Source of the DNA: Hydnum rufescens UP504
Taxonomy: Eukaryota > Basidiomycota > Agaricomycetes > Cantharellales > Hydnaceae
Reading direction: 5' to 3'
Assembly (NCBI GenBank): GCA_014904985.1
Contig: MU128934.1
Span: forward strand, 91,055 to 155,054
DNA: 64,000 bases
Positions 46,401-58,994 of the stretch are shown here, in pieces. The notes beneath the pieces are model-generated. The model did no database searches, was not told the origin of the DNA, and saw only the letters and a program-made list of their open reading frames with translations. The position numbers and the translations under genes are program-made. Position 1 is the first letter of the stretch. Every line of letters begins with the position of its first letter.

Positions 46401-46957
46401 TTCGCCATTCCACTCAACTGCATCGTATTCGTAGAGCTTATCAACCGCCTGGATTCGATTCAGACCTTTAATAGGCTTAACCACAAGTCCATTCTGGCGA
46501 TCGTATCTCTTCGCCTCGGAGACGTAACAGAGCGGCTTAAAGACCGAAGAATAACCCTAGATGTCGACCAGACCGCACGGGAATGGCTGGCCAAGCATGG
46601 TTACTCAAATGAATATGGTATGCACCCCACATACCAATTGGACTGTACTATTTGCTCATATATATCATTACGAAGGTGCCCGGGCAATTGCCCGTATTGT
46701 CCGCAATACAGTTCTTTCGCCTCTTGCCAAGAAACTATTGGCGGGAACTATCAGGTTTCTCTTTCTTTTGTGACATTATTTTTATTTCGTATACACTAAT
46801 GTACTCTACCCGCAGAGACGGAGATGTCGTATCCGTACGAGTGTCTGAAGACTCCACAACACTCGACGTAAAGGATAATCATCTTTCTGAGAATGCTGAA
46901 ACTCTGCCAACGCCCGGAAGTCATCCAATAGCACCAGCTGAAGACGTCCATTATTGA
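43455..46957 (+). CDS. mitochondrial ClpB-type disaggregase HSP78
   Basis: A double-AAA+ chaperone that pulls proteins out of aggregates in the mitochondrial matrix with Hsp70. It starts [20 protein letters not shown], an Arg-rich amphipathic presequence, and lacks the bacterial N-domain as Hsp78 does. The order is [20 protein letters not shown] (about 43,720), Walker [10 protein letters not shown] (about 44,010), pore and Walker [12 protein letters not shown], sensor LQLVGATT, and the arginine-finger region [14 protein letters not shown]. Next come the coiled-coil M-domain (about 44,950-45,290), [20 protein letters not shown], second Walker [10 protein letters not shown] (about 45,625), Walker B AVIVLDEIEKAH, and the C-terminal [20 protein letters not shown]. 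It ends EDVHY-stop 46,957. About 15 short introns all rejoin in frame, and all ATPase motifs are intact. Confidence 0.93.
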
Positions 46958-47150
46958 AACCCCACCTCCATCCTAGATTTATAGTCTCCCCCCTCATATT
47001 TTAACTACCATCTATACTCTATGTCAATGTATACCACGTACCAGCCACATGTAATCAAAGGAACCGCCACTCTTGCTACAAATGGGTATGCACAAGAACA
47101 AGACAAACAACCCAACTTCGAAATGAAATAAGTGAAAAGAATATATAATA

Positions 47151-50100
47151 TCAGTCGATATCAACCATCTGGTGGTGCCCGCGGCCCCGGCCAGTAGATT
47201 TGCCCCTCGAGATCCGGGAGGGCGAGGGACGATCATCTACTTTATCGGCCTTGGATTTCCCTCCTCGGCGGCCACCCCTACCACGATCAGATGGGGAAGA
47301 TGGGCCCCCGACATTGGATGCCACGCTCTCGAGTCGCAATCGCTCCTCTTCCGCTGTCCACCATTTCATGAAATCAATCTCAGCCTGCTGGTCGGCCTCC
47401 TCTTGCTGGATATCGAGGAGGCTCTGCTTGGCCTTGCCCTTCTTCGAGAGCTGCTCCTGTTGTTGTTGCTGGATCAACGTAAATGAGGGTGTGCTTACAC
47501 CCGACGTGCTGGGTGGTGACGGGGCAACTGGCGGAGGAGTCGTCCACGCATCACTACAACCAGGCTTGAGATGAATTGAATTGCAAGAGAATGAGGGAGG
47601 TCGCATACCTTGGACCACGTCTTTTTGCAGAGAGATCGCCTGACAAGATCCGCGCGGGGGTAATCACAGACCCAAGATGAGTTGGATATGGTACCCCACC
47701 AGGCCGACTAATTGGACGGCGAGGCGCCGTTACCTTCGATGGAAGGGGACCGCTAGAGTTTGGAGTTGATGGTGGAGGGAACGAGGACGGTGAGCCTCGA
47801 GATAGGGAGCTCGACGATGGTGCAGTTTCAGGAACCCCCCAAGGCTTGCGCGTATCTCTTGGAATAGAGGATACAGTCGGTGAGGGGGTCGCGGTGGGTT
47901 GGAAGCCTACGACCCTCGTCCGAGAACCGGAGGGAGATCCTGGGGACCTCCCGCTTTCGGCTTCAGCCATGACAGTCTTAAGATCCACCCTGCAGAGAAA
48001 CAGTGATTAGACATATACTCTCGAATAGGCAACCATGGCGCACTTGGAGGTCAGGTATGGAGCCTTTCCCTTCCATGCGGTGGCAACAGGCAATAGCTGA
48101 GGCTCCTCCTTGGGGTCCGATCGAGTCTTAGAAGGTGTAGGACTATCGAGGGAGATGGCTGGGATAGGCTCATCGTCCATTGCGAAGATACCATCACCAA
48201 GAGCGTCGACAGCTTTCAAGGCGGAAGGGGTCACAGGGGCCGTTGCAGGTGGGGATCGGCGATTCGGCTTCCCGATAGTCGTCGCAAGGGGTGAGAGTCG
48301 TGGAGAATTCCGAATAGCAAGTATAGCCTTGGACGAGCGAGCCATGGGTTGCGGGATATCTTGAAGTGCTAGCCACTCAGCATTCTTTGCCAGCGCTTCG
48401 TCGATGAGACGGTTTGACCGAGAAATTGGAAGTTTCCTCGCTTGCTCGGAACGAATGAACGAGGCGAATTGGGAAATCAAGTCTGGCGCCATTTCATCCA
48501 AGAGATGACTCTCCAGGAGACATTCCAAGTTAATGGCGGCGTACTCTTGGAGTCGATTCACAAGATCCGTAGCATGATAGAATGATGCATCCGCTAGGAG
48601 AGAAGAGACATTCATGATCGAGACATGGCGGAGAATGACAGATGAGCAAATCAAGACAAGTCGGTCAAGCAACAGTTCCGTCTGGAGAGATATCACTCCG
48701 TCATTTATGGGCACGCAGTACTAGCCCAGAACTGAGCTTACCGCACAGGCCAGAACTGAAAATACAAAGTCAATAAATTCGTCGATATTGTTCGCAAAGT
48801 CTAAGCACCAAGAACGTCGTCATGTTTTCTAACAGAGGAGAGGCTGGACAAACCTACCGATCCCATCAAACATGCTAATCTCCGTTCCCTGATAAAGGTA
48901 TTTGAAAACGAAAGACATGGGCTTCCACTGGAGATGCTCGAAGTTCACATAGAGCAAGCCTGACTTCCATCTCCGCGAGGTCCATTCTTTATCGGCAAGG
49001 AAACTGGCGAAGAACGGTGATCGTGCCCGCAAAAGGAAAGAATGGCATGCCACTTCACGGTCAGCCAGCTTGATGAGTATATCGCGAGCCGACGAGTGTT
49101 GGAACCCTCGTGGATTCGGAGACGAGATCTCGCCTTGGCTAGTATTGAAAAGGATTTCCATGTCTGTTGCGAGAGTTGGCTTGAGAGCACGAATGGAGAT
49201 CGAGTCGAGAACGTCACGAAGAGGCTCCAACTCCAAGATTCGGGCTATATTTCGCAGTTCCATCTTTATAGTAGAGATAACGATCCCCGCAGAGGATAGT
49301 TGCGCCTTCATAGCTTCACTGACACGTCGGTCCCAGAATGCAGGCACAGCATCTGCATATATATAGTGCAGGAGCAGGAGGACTGTAAGTGCATGGCAGC
49401 CGAACACCTGTAGACGTTGCTCCACAGCACAAGGGACGATGCGAATGTTCGAGTTTTCGATCGCACTGTCCTTGGAATACATGAAGGAAAGCGGGACATC
49501 GGGCGGCGAGGATGGCAGAATGAACTGGAAAATCCATCTCACAGCGGATGACGGTATCAGAGCCATGGCTGTCATGTACCATGAGAGGCTCCGACTTCCC
49601 CGCTGCCAGCGCCCCCAAAAGTTGGGAAAGGGACCGAATACTGGGGGTCACAGCATCGGAATCTTCATCGGAAGCATCATCAAGGTCTTCACTCAAATTC
49701 ATGGCAGAAACTTTGGCTCCGATACTAGTGATTTGGTGCGAATCATCGATGTGCAACGAATGATGGGTGGGGTGCACTACAAACGGTCGGACGGCAACGA
49801 GGTCGTCGTTCAGACTATTGCCGCAGAGTCCGATGGCAGTGGGCTTCACTTCTTGACGCAGGGCAGCGAATGCACCGGTACTATTCGAACATACCTTAAC
49901 GATTCGCTGAAGGAATGGTATTCGTTGAAATTTGAACAACTTCATGGACTGGCTTTGAGAAGGTTGCTGGAGCTGTTGACGCCGCTTGTCGTTATTCCCT
50001 GGTTTGACATTACGAGATCGGACAAAAACATGGCCCGATTCAGTGCACAGGATAAGTGTGCCATCTGCGCCTAGAGCCATATCCTAGTCCCGAATTTTCT

Positions 50101-52028
50101 CGCCTCAAATAGACTAATGAAAAATTACATGGATACAACTTACCACCACGGCACTCATTTGCTTTCGTAGAGACCACACGCGCTGAGGCTTAATAGTCGT
50201 CCATTTGTTGTCCTTATCTTTTCCGCTACTTTGGGGTTCGCTGGAGTTAACGTCTACAGTGAAAGTGAAGACGTCCCCCAGTTCGGAAAGTGCGGCAAAT
50301 GTATTTTCACAACATGTGATCTTGGTAATTGGGGGATGCTTTATGGATTGTGGAGGGCGATATGGTGATCACTTCCGACGGGAAAGCGTGCATGGGAAAG
50401 CTGTGAGACGGTAGTGGAGTTAAAGGCAAGCGAACAAAAGCAGAAATTGGCCATATACCCTATTTTGAAGTGTGTGTTGTTAAAGAAGCAGACCACGTCT
50501 CTATTCTTCATTAAACAAACCATAGCCGCATCCTAGTCAACCAAGAGATATAAGTACGTGACTTGGTGGGAAACTATTCCTCGAGGACGTACTGTGATGG
50601 AAATGCTAAGGACTGGATCAGCAATGGCTGATACCGCCCGGGGTTGGACTTGAAGCAATTCCTGGAAACCTAGATATGCCATTAATATTAGAGGTATTCC
50701 ATTCAGAGCAAACAAAGGTGAGCTGACCTAATTGCCCGCCATTCGTACCCCAAGCATAAACCATTGTGTCCGACCAAGCCACGCTCGCCATTCGACAAGC
50801 AGCCACTCCAATCACGCATTTATTCTTCAATGCTCCAGTGACTTTTCTCGGAGAACTTTGAATGGGCTCTTCGCTTCTCGAGCTCGGGATTTCAACAACA
50901 TATCCAAGCTGGGAGAAGCGATTCAATCCCCAACTAAGGACCTCCCCAGACGATGTAAGAGCCAGCGTGTGGTCTTGACCACATGCCACAGACACTATGG
51001 CATTAGGATACTGCTCAAAGCTCGCAAGGGTCACCAGAGTGTACTGAGTATTGGAATGGCCGGCACCTAGACTATCGTGAAGGTAGATTTAATGGGCGCC
51101 CAACAAGTATGGGAGCCCCCTGCTTACCGTCCCCCACTACCAAATCCACAGAGACGTAGATTTCCTCGCTTCTCGGATGTGATGATTGCTAAAAACACCG
51201 AGAGAGATTTAGGGGCTCATTAGGTCCCATAATCAGACTAATTCGAATATGTACCGGTGTGAAGCTTCGACATGTCAATGCCCTTTGCTTGAAGTGGGTA
51301 AAACCCTGCACTGCCGGTCAAAACCTTTCGCTCATTAGCAATGGATCGAGGGATATTGACGACTTCGGGGTACGCCCTATCATTTGCATCCCCGAGACCC
51401 AGGGCAGCATTCCTGCACCATACAAAATACTAACGATGAGGGAAGGTAGCAAACGGAAGAGGCATCCTCACGTACCTATTTACTCCCCAAGTAAAGAGAT
51501 CGAAGACCTCACCGTCATGAGACGGTCGGGTATTCTCGACCGTGGAATTATACAGATCGAACGGTGTATAACCATCATAGTCCTAGTCAAGATGTCACAA
51601 TGAGGCAATAGGATAGGACAAGGTATACTCGAACCTTGAGAAACACATCCACGTCGGGGTGCTGAAGAAGCAGGACCGTGGCCGCAAGATTCCCGGCATA
51701 CAGTGGCACGGTGAAGAGGTGTCCAACGACTTTCTGAGTCCTGTGCATTGACATTGATAGAAGAATGCGCCAACAGCATTCGCACGTAGTCTATGGACGA
51801 GACCTCGAGTGACGAGCAAGCTCGATGAAGAACTGTTCGTCCCATCGCATCTCGGGCATTTACATCAACTGGTGGAGCATTGAGGATGGAGCCAATGGTC
51901 CACGACCGCGGTGCACTACTCCCGGAACTGCCAACACCACCCCCGCCATGGGCAGGTGGAGCACGATCCAACAGCTGTCGGAACGCTTTCTGGTTCTTAA
52001 GGGTAAAAGATGCATGGAGCTGGTTCAT
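47151..52028 (-). CDS. ankyrin-RCC1-BTB protein (IBtk-like)
   Basis: A large adaptor resembling inhibitor-of-Btk proteins, likely a Cullin-3 substrate receptor. Start 52,028: MNQLHASFTLKNQKAFRQLL. Ankyrin repeats follow (VDVNARDAMGRTVLHRACSS, SRWTPLHRA...LYAGNLAATVLLLQHPDVDV; about 51,990-51,640). RCC1 repeats follow (VSVACGQDHTLALTSSGEVL, VAWSDTMVYAWGTNGGQLGQ; about 50,730-51,030). Next come a first BTB (EMDFPVHSAILAARCPAFLH, about 49,510) and a second BTB (REVACHSFLLRARSPFFASF, about 49,030) with a long helical region after it. The Ser/Pro-rich C-terminal part ends in an Arg/Gly-rich tail (GKSTGRGRGHHQMVDID) at 47,151. Domain order matches IBtk. There are more than 12 exons with approximate boundaries. 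It converges with HSP78, whose stop is 193 bp away. Confidence 0.85.
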
Positions 52029-52364
52029 ACGACAGGGGGAGACGATTAGACGATCAGGGAGCGAACAAGAAAGGATTCTCGCGCTCCTGGATCGCTTTGG
52101 CGTCTTAAATTTCGTCTCTCTGAATTGAGGAGACGAAATATTATTGGAGCAAGTCTTAGGCAGGAGCGAGTCAAGTACTGGGGTTGCTGCACGTGGCCTG
52201 GCAACTGCCGCTCACCGATACAAACGTGGGCCAGGTAGTGTTTCAACGTCAACGTTTTTGCTCCGTCCGTTTCGTGGTCCATGTTTGGGTGCGGCCAGCC
52301 ACGCTGATACTTCACCACCGCTCAGTGGAAGCTGTATACGAGGAACCATGTAAATCAGGCACTC

Positions 52365-52787
52365 GTGCTTTCCGCTTTCCAACACACCGCCATGGGCACC
52401 AACAGACTCTGGCGTACTCTTTCTGCCTTCAACCGCTCCACCCGAATGTGGGCCCCCATACCTTTGGGAAACGCACAGAGCCAAGTGACACAGAGGCTTT
52501 CTCTCACATCACAGAACATCGACACCTGGACGCAGAGGCCCTCTCTTATATCATGGAACATCGATGCCTTCTCCTCGCGCCCATCTCACGTGCCAAACCC
52601 ATCCTCGGTCATCATCCTCGATGGACCGAAGTCTCCTGATATCATCTTTCTCCAAGAAGTCACGCCTGACGTCCGGCCTCTCTCCTCGGACGATGTGAGA
52701 GCGTCAGATTTGGGCTCAGGCCGACCATTCTGGACAAATGCTAGACAAGGGGAACCTCCCGTCCGAAGTGCTTCTATGCTAATTTAA
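52365..52787 (+). pseudogene. truncated EEP (endonuclease/exonuclease/phosphatase) N-terminus
   Basis: The frame holds RPSLISWNIDAFSSRPSHVP then PDIIFLQEVTPDVRPLSSDD. These are the first two EEP-fold motifs, with the conserved Asn (WN) and metal-binding Glu (LQEV) as in TDP2-like enzymes. It stops after about 140 codons, where a full enzyme needs over 250, and no later EEP motifs (GDxN, SDH) were seen downstream. Most likely a gene fragment; a missed intron-rich remainder cannot be excluded. It is divergent from the IBtk-like gene. Confidence 0.5.
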
Positions 52788-53041
52788 GCTGTATCTAAGT
52801 GACCCGTTGCTACTAGACCGATGATACTGTACTCAGCATATGGGCCAGATATTTTAGTTATACCGACCTCCAAGAGTCCCTGGTATTCGTTGTTGACACT
52901 CCTATAAACGCAGTACATTTGTTTTGATGAAATCAAAGTGCAGACTGCGCACAAGTTATTATACAGTACAAGTCATTTGATGGCCATCGCTTTACACAGG
53001 ACAAGCATGATCACATCATGACACATGGAGCACGCGTATAA

Positions 53042-56000
53042 TCACGCGTACTGAACGCGGAATGCCCATGCCCACCGGACCTAAAGACACACTGAAGTGA
53101 GTGATAACACCCCTGAGAAGCCAGTCAAAAGAAGACCTGCCTTGTCCAGAGCTGCGTTCGGCACTTTGATCGTGTATTTCCCATTATGATTCGCCCAATG
53201 GAGATTCTCTCCGAGGGTCCCGGCTCCAAGCAGACTGATTGTATCATTCTGTAGAAGCGGAATGGGGGTATCGATCATCACTATCTCGCCGTGAGGTCGA
53301 TCAAGGGATATGATACAGAAAGTGGAATAGGTCTGAGTGAAGCGCAATCGCCGATACTCTGCACCTGGGAAAAAGAAGTGCTACGAAACGAACCGACATA
53401 CGCAGATGAGCCAGCATTTCGCCAGAAAGACTCGAAATTCCACTTGCGGTTCCATATATACACTCTCCCGAGTGCTGCAACCATGACCCGATCGCGAGTA
53501 AGCGTTCTGCAACGGGAGGGGGAACTACCCCATCACCATCTGGACCGATGTTCAGTAGGTAGTTCCCATTCTTAGAGACTATGTCGATTAAGGTGTGAAT
53601 AAGGTAAGTGGGACTCCGGTAATCATTCGGTTGAGTCCATCGATTGTATCCATAAGCTGGGAGAGAAAATGGTCAACGTATTATGCGATTCACGGATTTA
53701 ATAAAGACGCACAGTACGGGTCAACTGATTCACTCGACTCCCACTTCGAAGTCTTCAGCAGAGTTAGGTTTTAGTGCATCGATCCTCGTCAGATCGGCAG
53801 AACTCGTTACTGACTTGTATCGAGGAGAATTTGGCATATTCAGGCGTGTCGAACTGGGGGTACGCACCACATCCTGATGTGGCAGAAGTGAACAATTATC
53901 GGAAAAGAGACGGGAAGTTCGACTGACGATTGTTCATTGTGATCTGTAAACCCTTCGCGTCTGCGAAAGGCAGCCACTCTTCTAGAAAGGTTCGCGTCAA
54001 ATTTGGACCCCCTAAAGCAGCAGATTTGGATCAGATAATATAGGGGGATTGGAATCAGTGTTCTTCTCACCAATATCACACCACTGTTTCCCCACCATTA
54101 GCACCTGCTCGAGATCCAGGAAGGGAAATAATGGAACATACCATGATTTCGGTTTCGTATTTGAGAGCAAGATTCTCATCTTCTCTAGTTGTTCATCCCG
54201 GAGCCAGTGCTTGTCGGGAAAGGATCCAGTATACGGCTCCTTCTGGGAAGAATCGTAGGCATTCGGTGCCAGGAACCCAGGCCAAGTACCGAAGCCCCAA
54301 CCCCCCCTGCCTACATTTGGATTATACCACTCCGGCATAGAAAAATACCTGATTAAGGCAGAGATGTGCGGTCAGAGAAGAACACTATGCAGAACAAATA
54401 TATAAATGACGTACGTGCCACGATGGATGTGGGGCTGTTCGGCCTTGGCGGCCTCGAACAATTCATCTAAAAAGTCGCGTTTGGGTCCCAAGTATACGCT
54501 GCTTCGCTTTGTCGCATTCAACGTATCAAAAATCGCAAAACCATCGTGATGCATTGTAGTCGGGACGAAGTATCTAGCACCACTCCCGGCGACAAGGCCC
54601 ATGATGGCACTCGCATTGAATTTCCCTCCTAACCGTGGGATGAAATGATCATAAAGGAAGTCCTGCAAGAACAGCGTAAAGATTCTTGAGGGTGGCCAAA
54701 CCACGATGAACGAAATCATACCTCCCCATGCGTCCGCCTGTGGTATGACCAGAAAGAGTTATGGTCGTAGTCGACATGATGTTGGTGCCACCTGTGGGGC
54801 AGGAACCCAAATTGCATAAGTATTTCAGCAACACCAGTACAGGGGATACCACATACCAGTACCACTCACTAACGTAATGATAAGTTTAAAGTCCAAGAAA
54901 ATTCAACAGCAAGACACGATCATCTCCCGATCTCGTACCTATACACACCAGGAGGCGCCCAGCCCGGAACACTGTATATCCCCCAGTGCATAAAGATACC
55001 GAATCGTGCATCATCCCACCACTCTGGAGTATCGCGCAAAAGCAAATCAACATGGTCACCCGAATGGAGCGAGGCTGTTTGCCGCAGAAGGAGTGACCCA
55101 GTGTCATCGCGGACTCGGATCTCTCCATGTGCCAGATGCTCTGAGCTGAGGAGATCCAAAGCTCGCAGATTTCGGTTCTTCGGAACGACCCATACTTTCA
55201 CGACAAGTTGGTCCCCGGGCATAAGTCGCTGGAACTCACCGAACTTGATTGTGCGGAACAAGTCAGAAGTGTATTCAGCGACGTAACGCGACTTGACCCA
55301 GTATCCGAGATCTGCCGAGAGAGTGGAGGGGAGGACGTTAGCAATGACGGTCTCGACAGCTAAGGCCCGTTGGTTTTCGATCATGCGCCATTTTGTAGTA
55401 AATCGGGTATGTCGGATGGCGATCAATGGTTGTTCATAGGGCCAGTTGGTCTCACTTCGAATGAGGGACAGAGCGAAGATATGCAACCTATTCCAATCTA
55501 GCCCCGGGAGTGTGATGGCTTTGAGTGGGGAAGCCGAGTTAACGGAGGCTGTCCATGTGTACAATTGAGTGATGTTATAATCGATGGCACCGTTGCGCGC
55601 ATAGTGATAGGGCCTTGCGGAAGGATCGCTGGTAAGGATAAATCTACGGCGGTCAGAATGGACTCACGCCGATATGGCGGCGCCCGAATTGATCCAGTGT
55701 AAATTCCACCTGTTACAGAAGTCAGTAAGTACAAGTGAGGCTTGAATCATGAGCATAGCTACCAATTGTGGATACTCGCTGGACCGGGGGATGGTGGTTC
55801 AATGCTTTGGGAAAGATAGAATAAAGATGGGGCATACCTTCGACGAGCTGAGTTGATCCATCTTCAAAGTGAAATTGGAACAACGCACGGCTTTCTCCTA
55901 AAGGGAACAGGCGAAATATCAACAAGAAATAATCTAATGGACAGCAAGAGCGAGCCAACCATCGATCCAATCCCCGGCGTACAGTATCTGCATTTCTCTG

Positions 56001-56393
56001 GAAAATCCCACGGTTGGGGGTATAGGAAGAACTTGTCTGTCGGCCACTACGTTATCCTTGTCTCCATTCCATGTTTGCGGGAGAAAAAACTGCAGAAATT
56101 GATGCTGTATTACAGGGTAGGCCACTCGCGTAATATCACCATGCACTGACCTCTACACCACCGATCTCAATCAGCCCAGAGGGCATGAACTCTGGCGCCC
56201 AGGAATGCTCATAATGGTGGTCAAAATTAGCTCGAGGCCCGACTGCTATATTGTTGAATAAGTGTGTAAGGTCCAGAGGGATTGATGGTACAACAGATGT
56301 CGGTTCAGGCTGAATAGGGGCTTGGCCTATCTGCAAACGCAAAGACGGCAGGAACGACGACAGCAGCGCTGTCGCTAGCTCGAGGAGCTTCAT
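53042..56393 (-). CDS. secreted GH29 alpha-L-fucosidase
   Basis: Removes terminal L-fucose from glycans outside the cell or in the vacuole. Start 56,393: MKLLELATALLSSFLPSLRL signal peptide. An N-terminal beta-sandwich follows (ANFDHHYEHSWAPEFMPSGL, FHFEDGSTQLVEG, 55,000-56,300). The barrel begins TPEWWDDARFGIFMHWGIYS (about 55,000) and continues HHDGFAIFDT, VYLGPKRDFLDELFEAAKAE (about 54,490), YFSMPEWYNPNVGRGGWGFG and QWCDIG (about 54,075), whose Asp is the expected GH29 nucleophile. It continues with CDYVTPEYAKF, DIVSKNGNYLLNIGPDGDGV (about 53,560) and a C-terminal strand domain. The last exon probably reads RWAWAFRVQYA-stop at 53,042, although the phase of the final intron is not clean. 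About 14 exons. Motifs are intact, so it is likely active. Confidence 0.88.
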
Positions 56394-56996
56394 GCTGGGA
56401 GATCGCTTCGCGCCCTGTCAGTACTGGTGTTGGTGCCAAAGCAGGAGGACACTCAGGCGAAGCAGTGTCACGAGACGGATCAATGGTAACACCGATAATA
56501 CCATTTGAAGCATATTTAAACACAACAAAGAAGAGTACGAAGAGAACATCTGACATCAAGTGCATTCGGCACAAGTAGCTGCAGGGAAATGTCCCGAATT
56601 CATTGTCATCAGGGTTTCCGCAGCGGTTCAGTTCTGTGATTTCCCCAACCTATCCAACCATCACCACATCAAAATTGTACTTGCATGGGTCCCAGGACAC
56701 CTCGAGCTTGCCGGCAACGAGTTCCGGACAAACTGATAAAACGAGGCAGCAGCAAGCAACCGTATTAAAATTTCGGTTGTACGAGGGTGATACCTGTTAT
56801 AGACCATCCCTAACCCAAGAAAATGTGGTAAACTTCCCAGACCGAGTGGAATTGATCCTGCCAACTTGTAGAACTCCAACCAACTTTAGACCGTAGCCGG
56901 CCCACGCGAGATACGGGTAAATGGGTACAGACTCGTTAGCCGCAGTACCGTGCAAAGTTGGCCATTGGCGTCATTCCATTCCCCCTCAGTAGTCAC
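56394..56996. other. intergenic, no feature seen
   Basis: Fucosidase promoter side and F-box 3' side. Only short frames and no repeats. Confidence 0.5.
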
Positions 56997-58361
56997 TTAA
57001 AATAAGTCGGAAAGCGGGGGTTCCTCGGCGAAATCCTCAACGACGCGGACCCGACCCGGAAACATGGAAAATAAATCTTTCACTCCATCGATGAAACGGG
57101 GCGTGGCCTCAATCTCGAGAGAAAGGTGGGGCCGTTGATGGAGGATCCTCTCGAGGGACGTCCAAATAGTCCTCCTGAAGGCTGGGATGCCGATCTGGTG
57201 GATTCGCAAACGGATGCGGGCTAGTGCTGGGTACGGCATCATGTTGGCCTCCAATGAGTCTGGAGCAAACGCTTTGAGAATGTCCGCTGCGGGCTCTTCT
57301 GCCAGCAATTCAACTGCTGCGAGATTGGGACAGGTCTCGAGAAGGAACTGCCGGTAATGAGTTAGAGGGAAAACAATCGTCCGCAGCAGGGGAAACTCAG
57401 TGAAGTCGACATTATAGCGAGGTCCGGACTCGCGAATGCGCAAATGCAGCAGCTGAGGTGCACGTATAAGAAATAAAGGGAAATAGCTGAATTGGGCCAT
57501 AGCAAGAAGGGTCAGGCACGGAAACTCAATGCGACCAAGAGCTAGTTGAGGGGGGTCGTCCATGACGGCTAAGTCGCCCTGGAGCGAGATGAGGTTTGTG
57601 CATCGGCGGAGCACAGTCTCAAAAAGTTCATACGGGCGCATCCCTACTCCGAACAATGTCAGGTGAGAGAGACTCTCCCAATGAATATTCGGCCACGTGA
57701 GCTGCATGAACCCCCAAATTGACAGAGAGTGTAGATGGAGTTCAGATGAAGAATGGAGCAGGTGGGGCGTTGTCTGGGTACTGGTAGATAACCCCTCCAT
57801 CCGGAACTTCAAATTACGCAAGGAATGCAGGTAACCTGACAGTGGCAAGAGTCCGGGAATATTGCACCAATCAGCCTGGATGGTGAGGGACTCGCATCGA
57901 TGGATGTTACGGAGAAGGAATGGAACGATGAGGTCACTAGGGAGTATGGCCGTGGGGACTCTGAAGTCAAGCCAGAGGTCGATTGAGATCGTCGACCCCA
58001 CCCGTTCCAGGTAAATACGAACCATGTCTATGGCTCTGAGGGTCCTGAACTTCGTCATGGACCGACTGGCGCAGGAGGGGTATAGCGTAATGGTACTCCA
58101 AAGCTATCACCATGACTCGATAAACGGATGCAAGAAAAGAGTGGCCCAGATGATGCTTACAGAAGGGGTACAAAGTGCAACATGCCGCCACAGGCTACTA
58201 GTCCCACTAATCGAGGCCAGGAACTTGTGTCTTGCCCAACGTTCTTTCGGGAGGTGTTTGAAGATCTCACAAATCATCTCGTTGGGCAACCTGTAGATGG
58301 GTGTAGTTTCGTTGCTCTCATTCCGGACTCTCCGAGCAGCCATGGAGCGTGTCAAAGGCAT
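56997..58361 (-). CDS. F-box/LRR protein
   Basis: Start 58,361: MPLTRSMAARRVRNESNETT, then an F-box (IYRLPNEMICEIFKHLPKER, SLWRHVALCTPSVSIIWATL). One short intron near 58,055-58,110 leads into FRTLRAIDMVRIYLERVGST and an uninterrupted exon of about 350 codons ending SDLF-stop at 56,997. That exon contains leucine-rich repeats typical of agaric F-box proteins (RCESLTIQADW, SLHSLSIWGF, SLSHLTLFGVG, APQLLHLRIRESG). It likely recruits unknown substrates to an SCF ubiquitin ligase. Exon phase at the single intron is not fully resolved. Confidence 0.8.
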
Positions 58362-58994
58362 GGAGCGTAGAGAGCTGCGTACAGGTCCCCAGAATTAGTG
58401 ATTGACTTTGGGCAACATCCGGACGCAAACCCGAGAACTCGGCCAATAACTCGGCGGCGGATGGCATTATATACATAGGAAATTGTCTCCCGTTGCTGTA
58501 GTGCGGAGGGTAATATGTACTAAATTGGTTTGCTTTTCTTGCATTGCCGCGGTTCGAAACCTGCGTGAGTCAAGAGATCAAGTTAAGCGCCCAACCCGAT
58601 GCTCCGGCGTGAAGCATGCAGGACGTTCGGGAAGTCTCCTTTTAGCATATTCCAGGCGTTATATCAATTACCCATTCATTCCCCATGCGAATCACCTTTG
58701 CGCGCACAAGAGGTCACAAATTTCCTTTTTTGGAAATTTTTATTATCTTCTTCAAGTTCACCCGGGACCTCTCAAGTAACTTGAAATTATAACTGGTAAT
58801 CTACTTCTGTGCATGTTATGCCTAAACTCCGTATTTACGAACTTACACGCCCCTCACCTTGGGCCAGCGTTGAGTTGCCGCGCCGAATTTCCGGTTTTTA
58901 CTTCGGATGTTGCCCAACTCCCGGAATTCCGGGCGGGGAGAACCGAAATTGATGTGGGAATCCGATCGTGCCCATCGTAACTGATTTCTCCATC
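58362..58994. other. divergent promoter region
   Basis: Separates the F-box gene (-) from the allantoicase fusion (+). One HGATAR site (TTATCT, 58,743-58,748) matches the GATA-factor site used in fungal nitrogen control, but a single hit may be chance. No TATA box is obvious. Confidence 0.35.

Noticed and set aside
49439..50074. 211-codon plus-strand open frame
   Set aside because: It is antisense to the BTB part of the IBtk-like gene; the minus strand carries recognisable BTB motifs.
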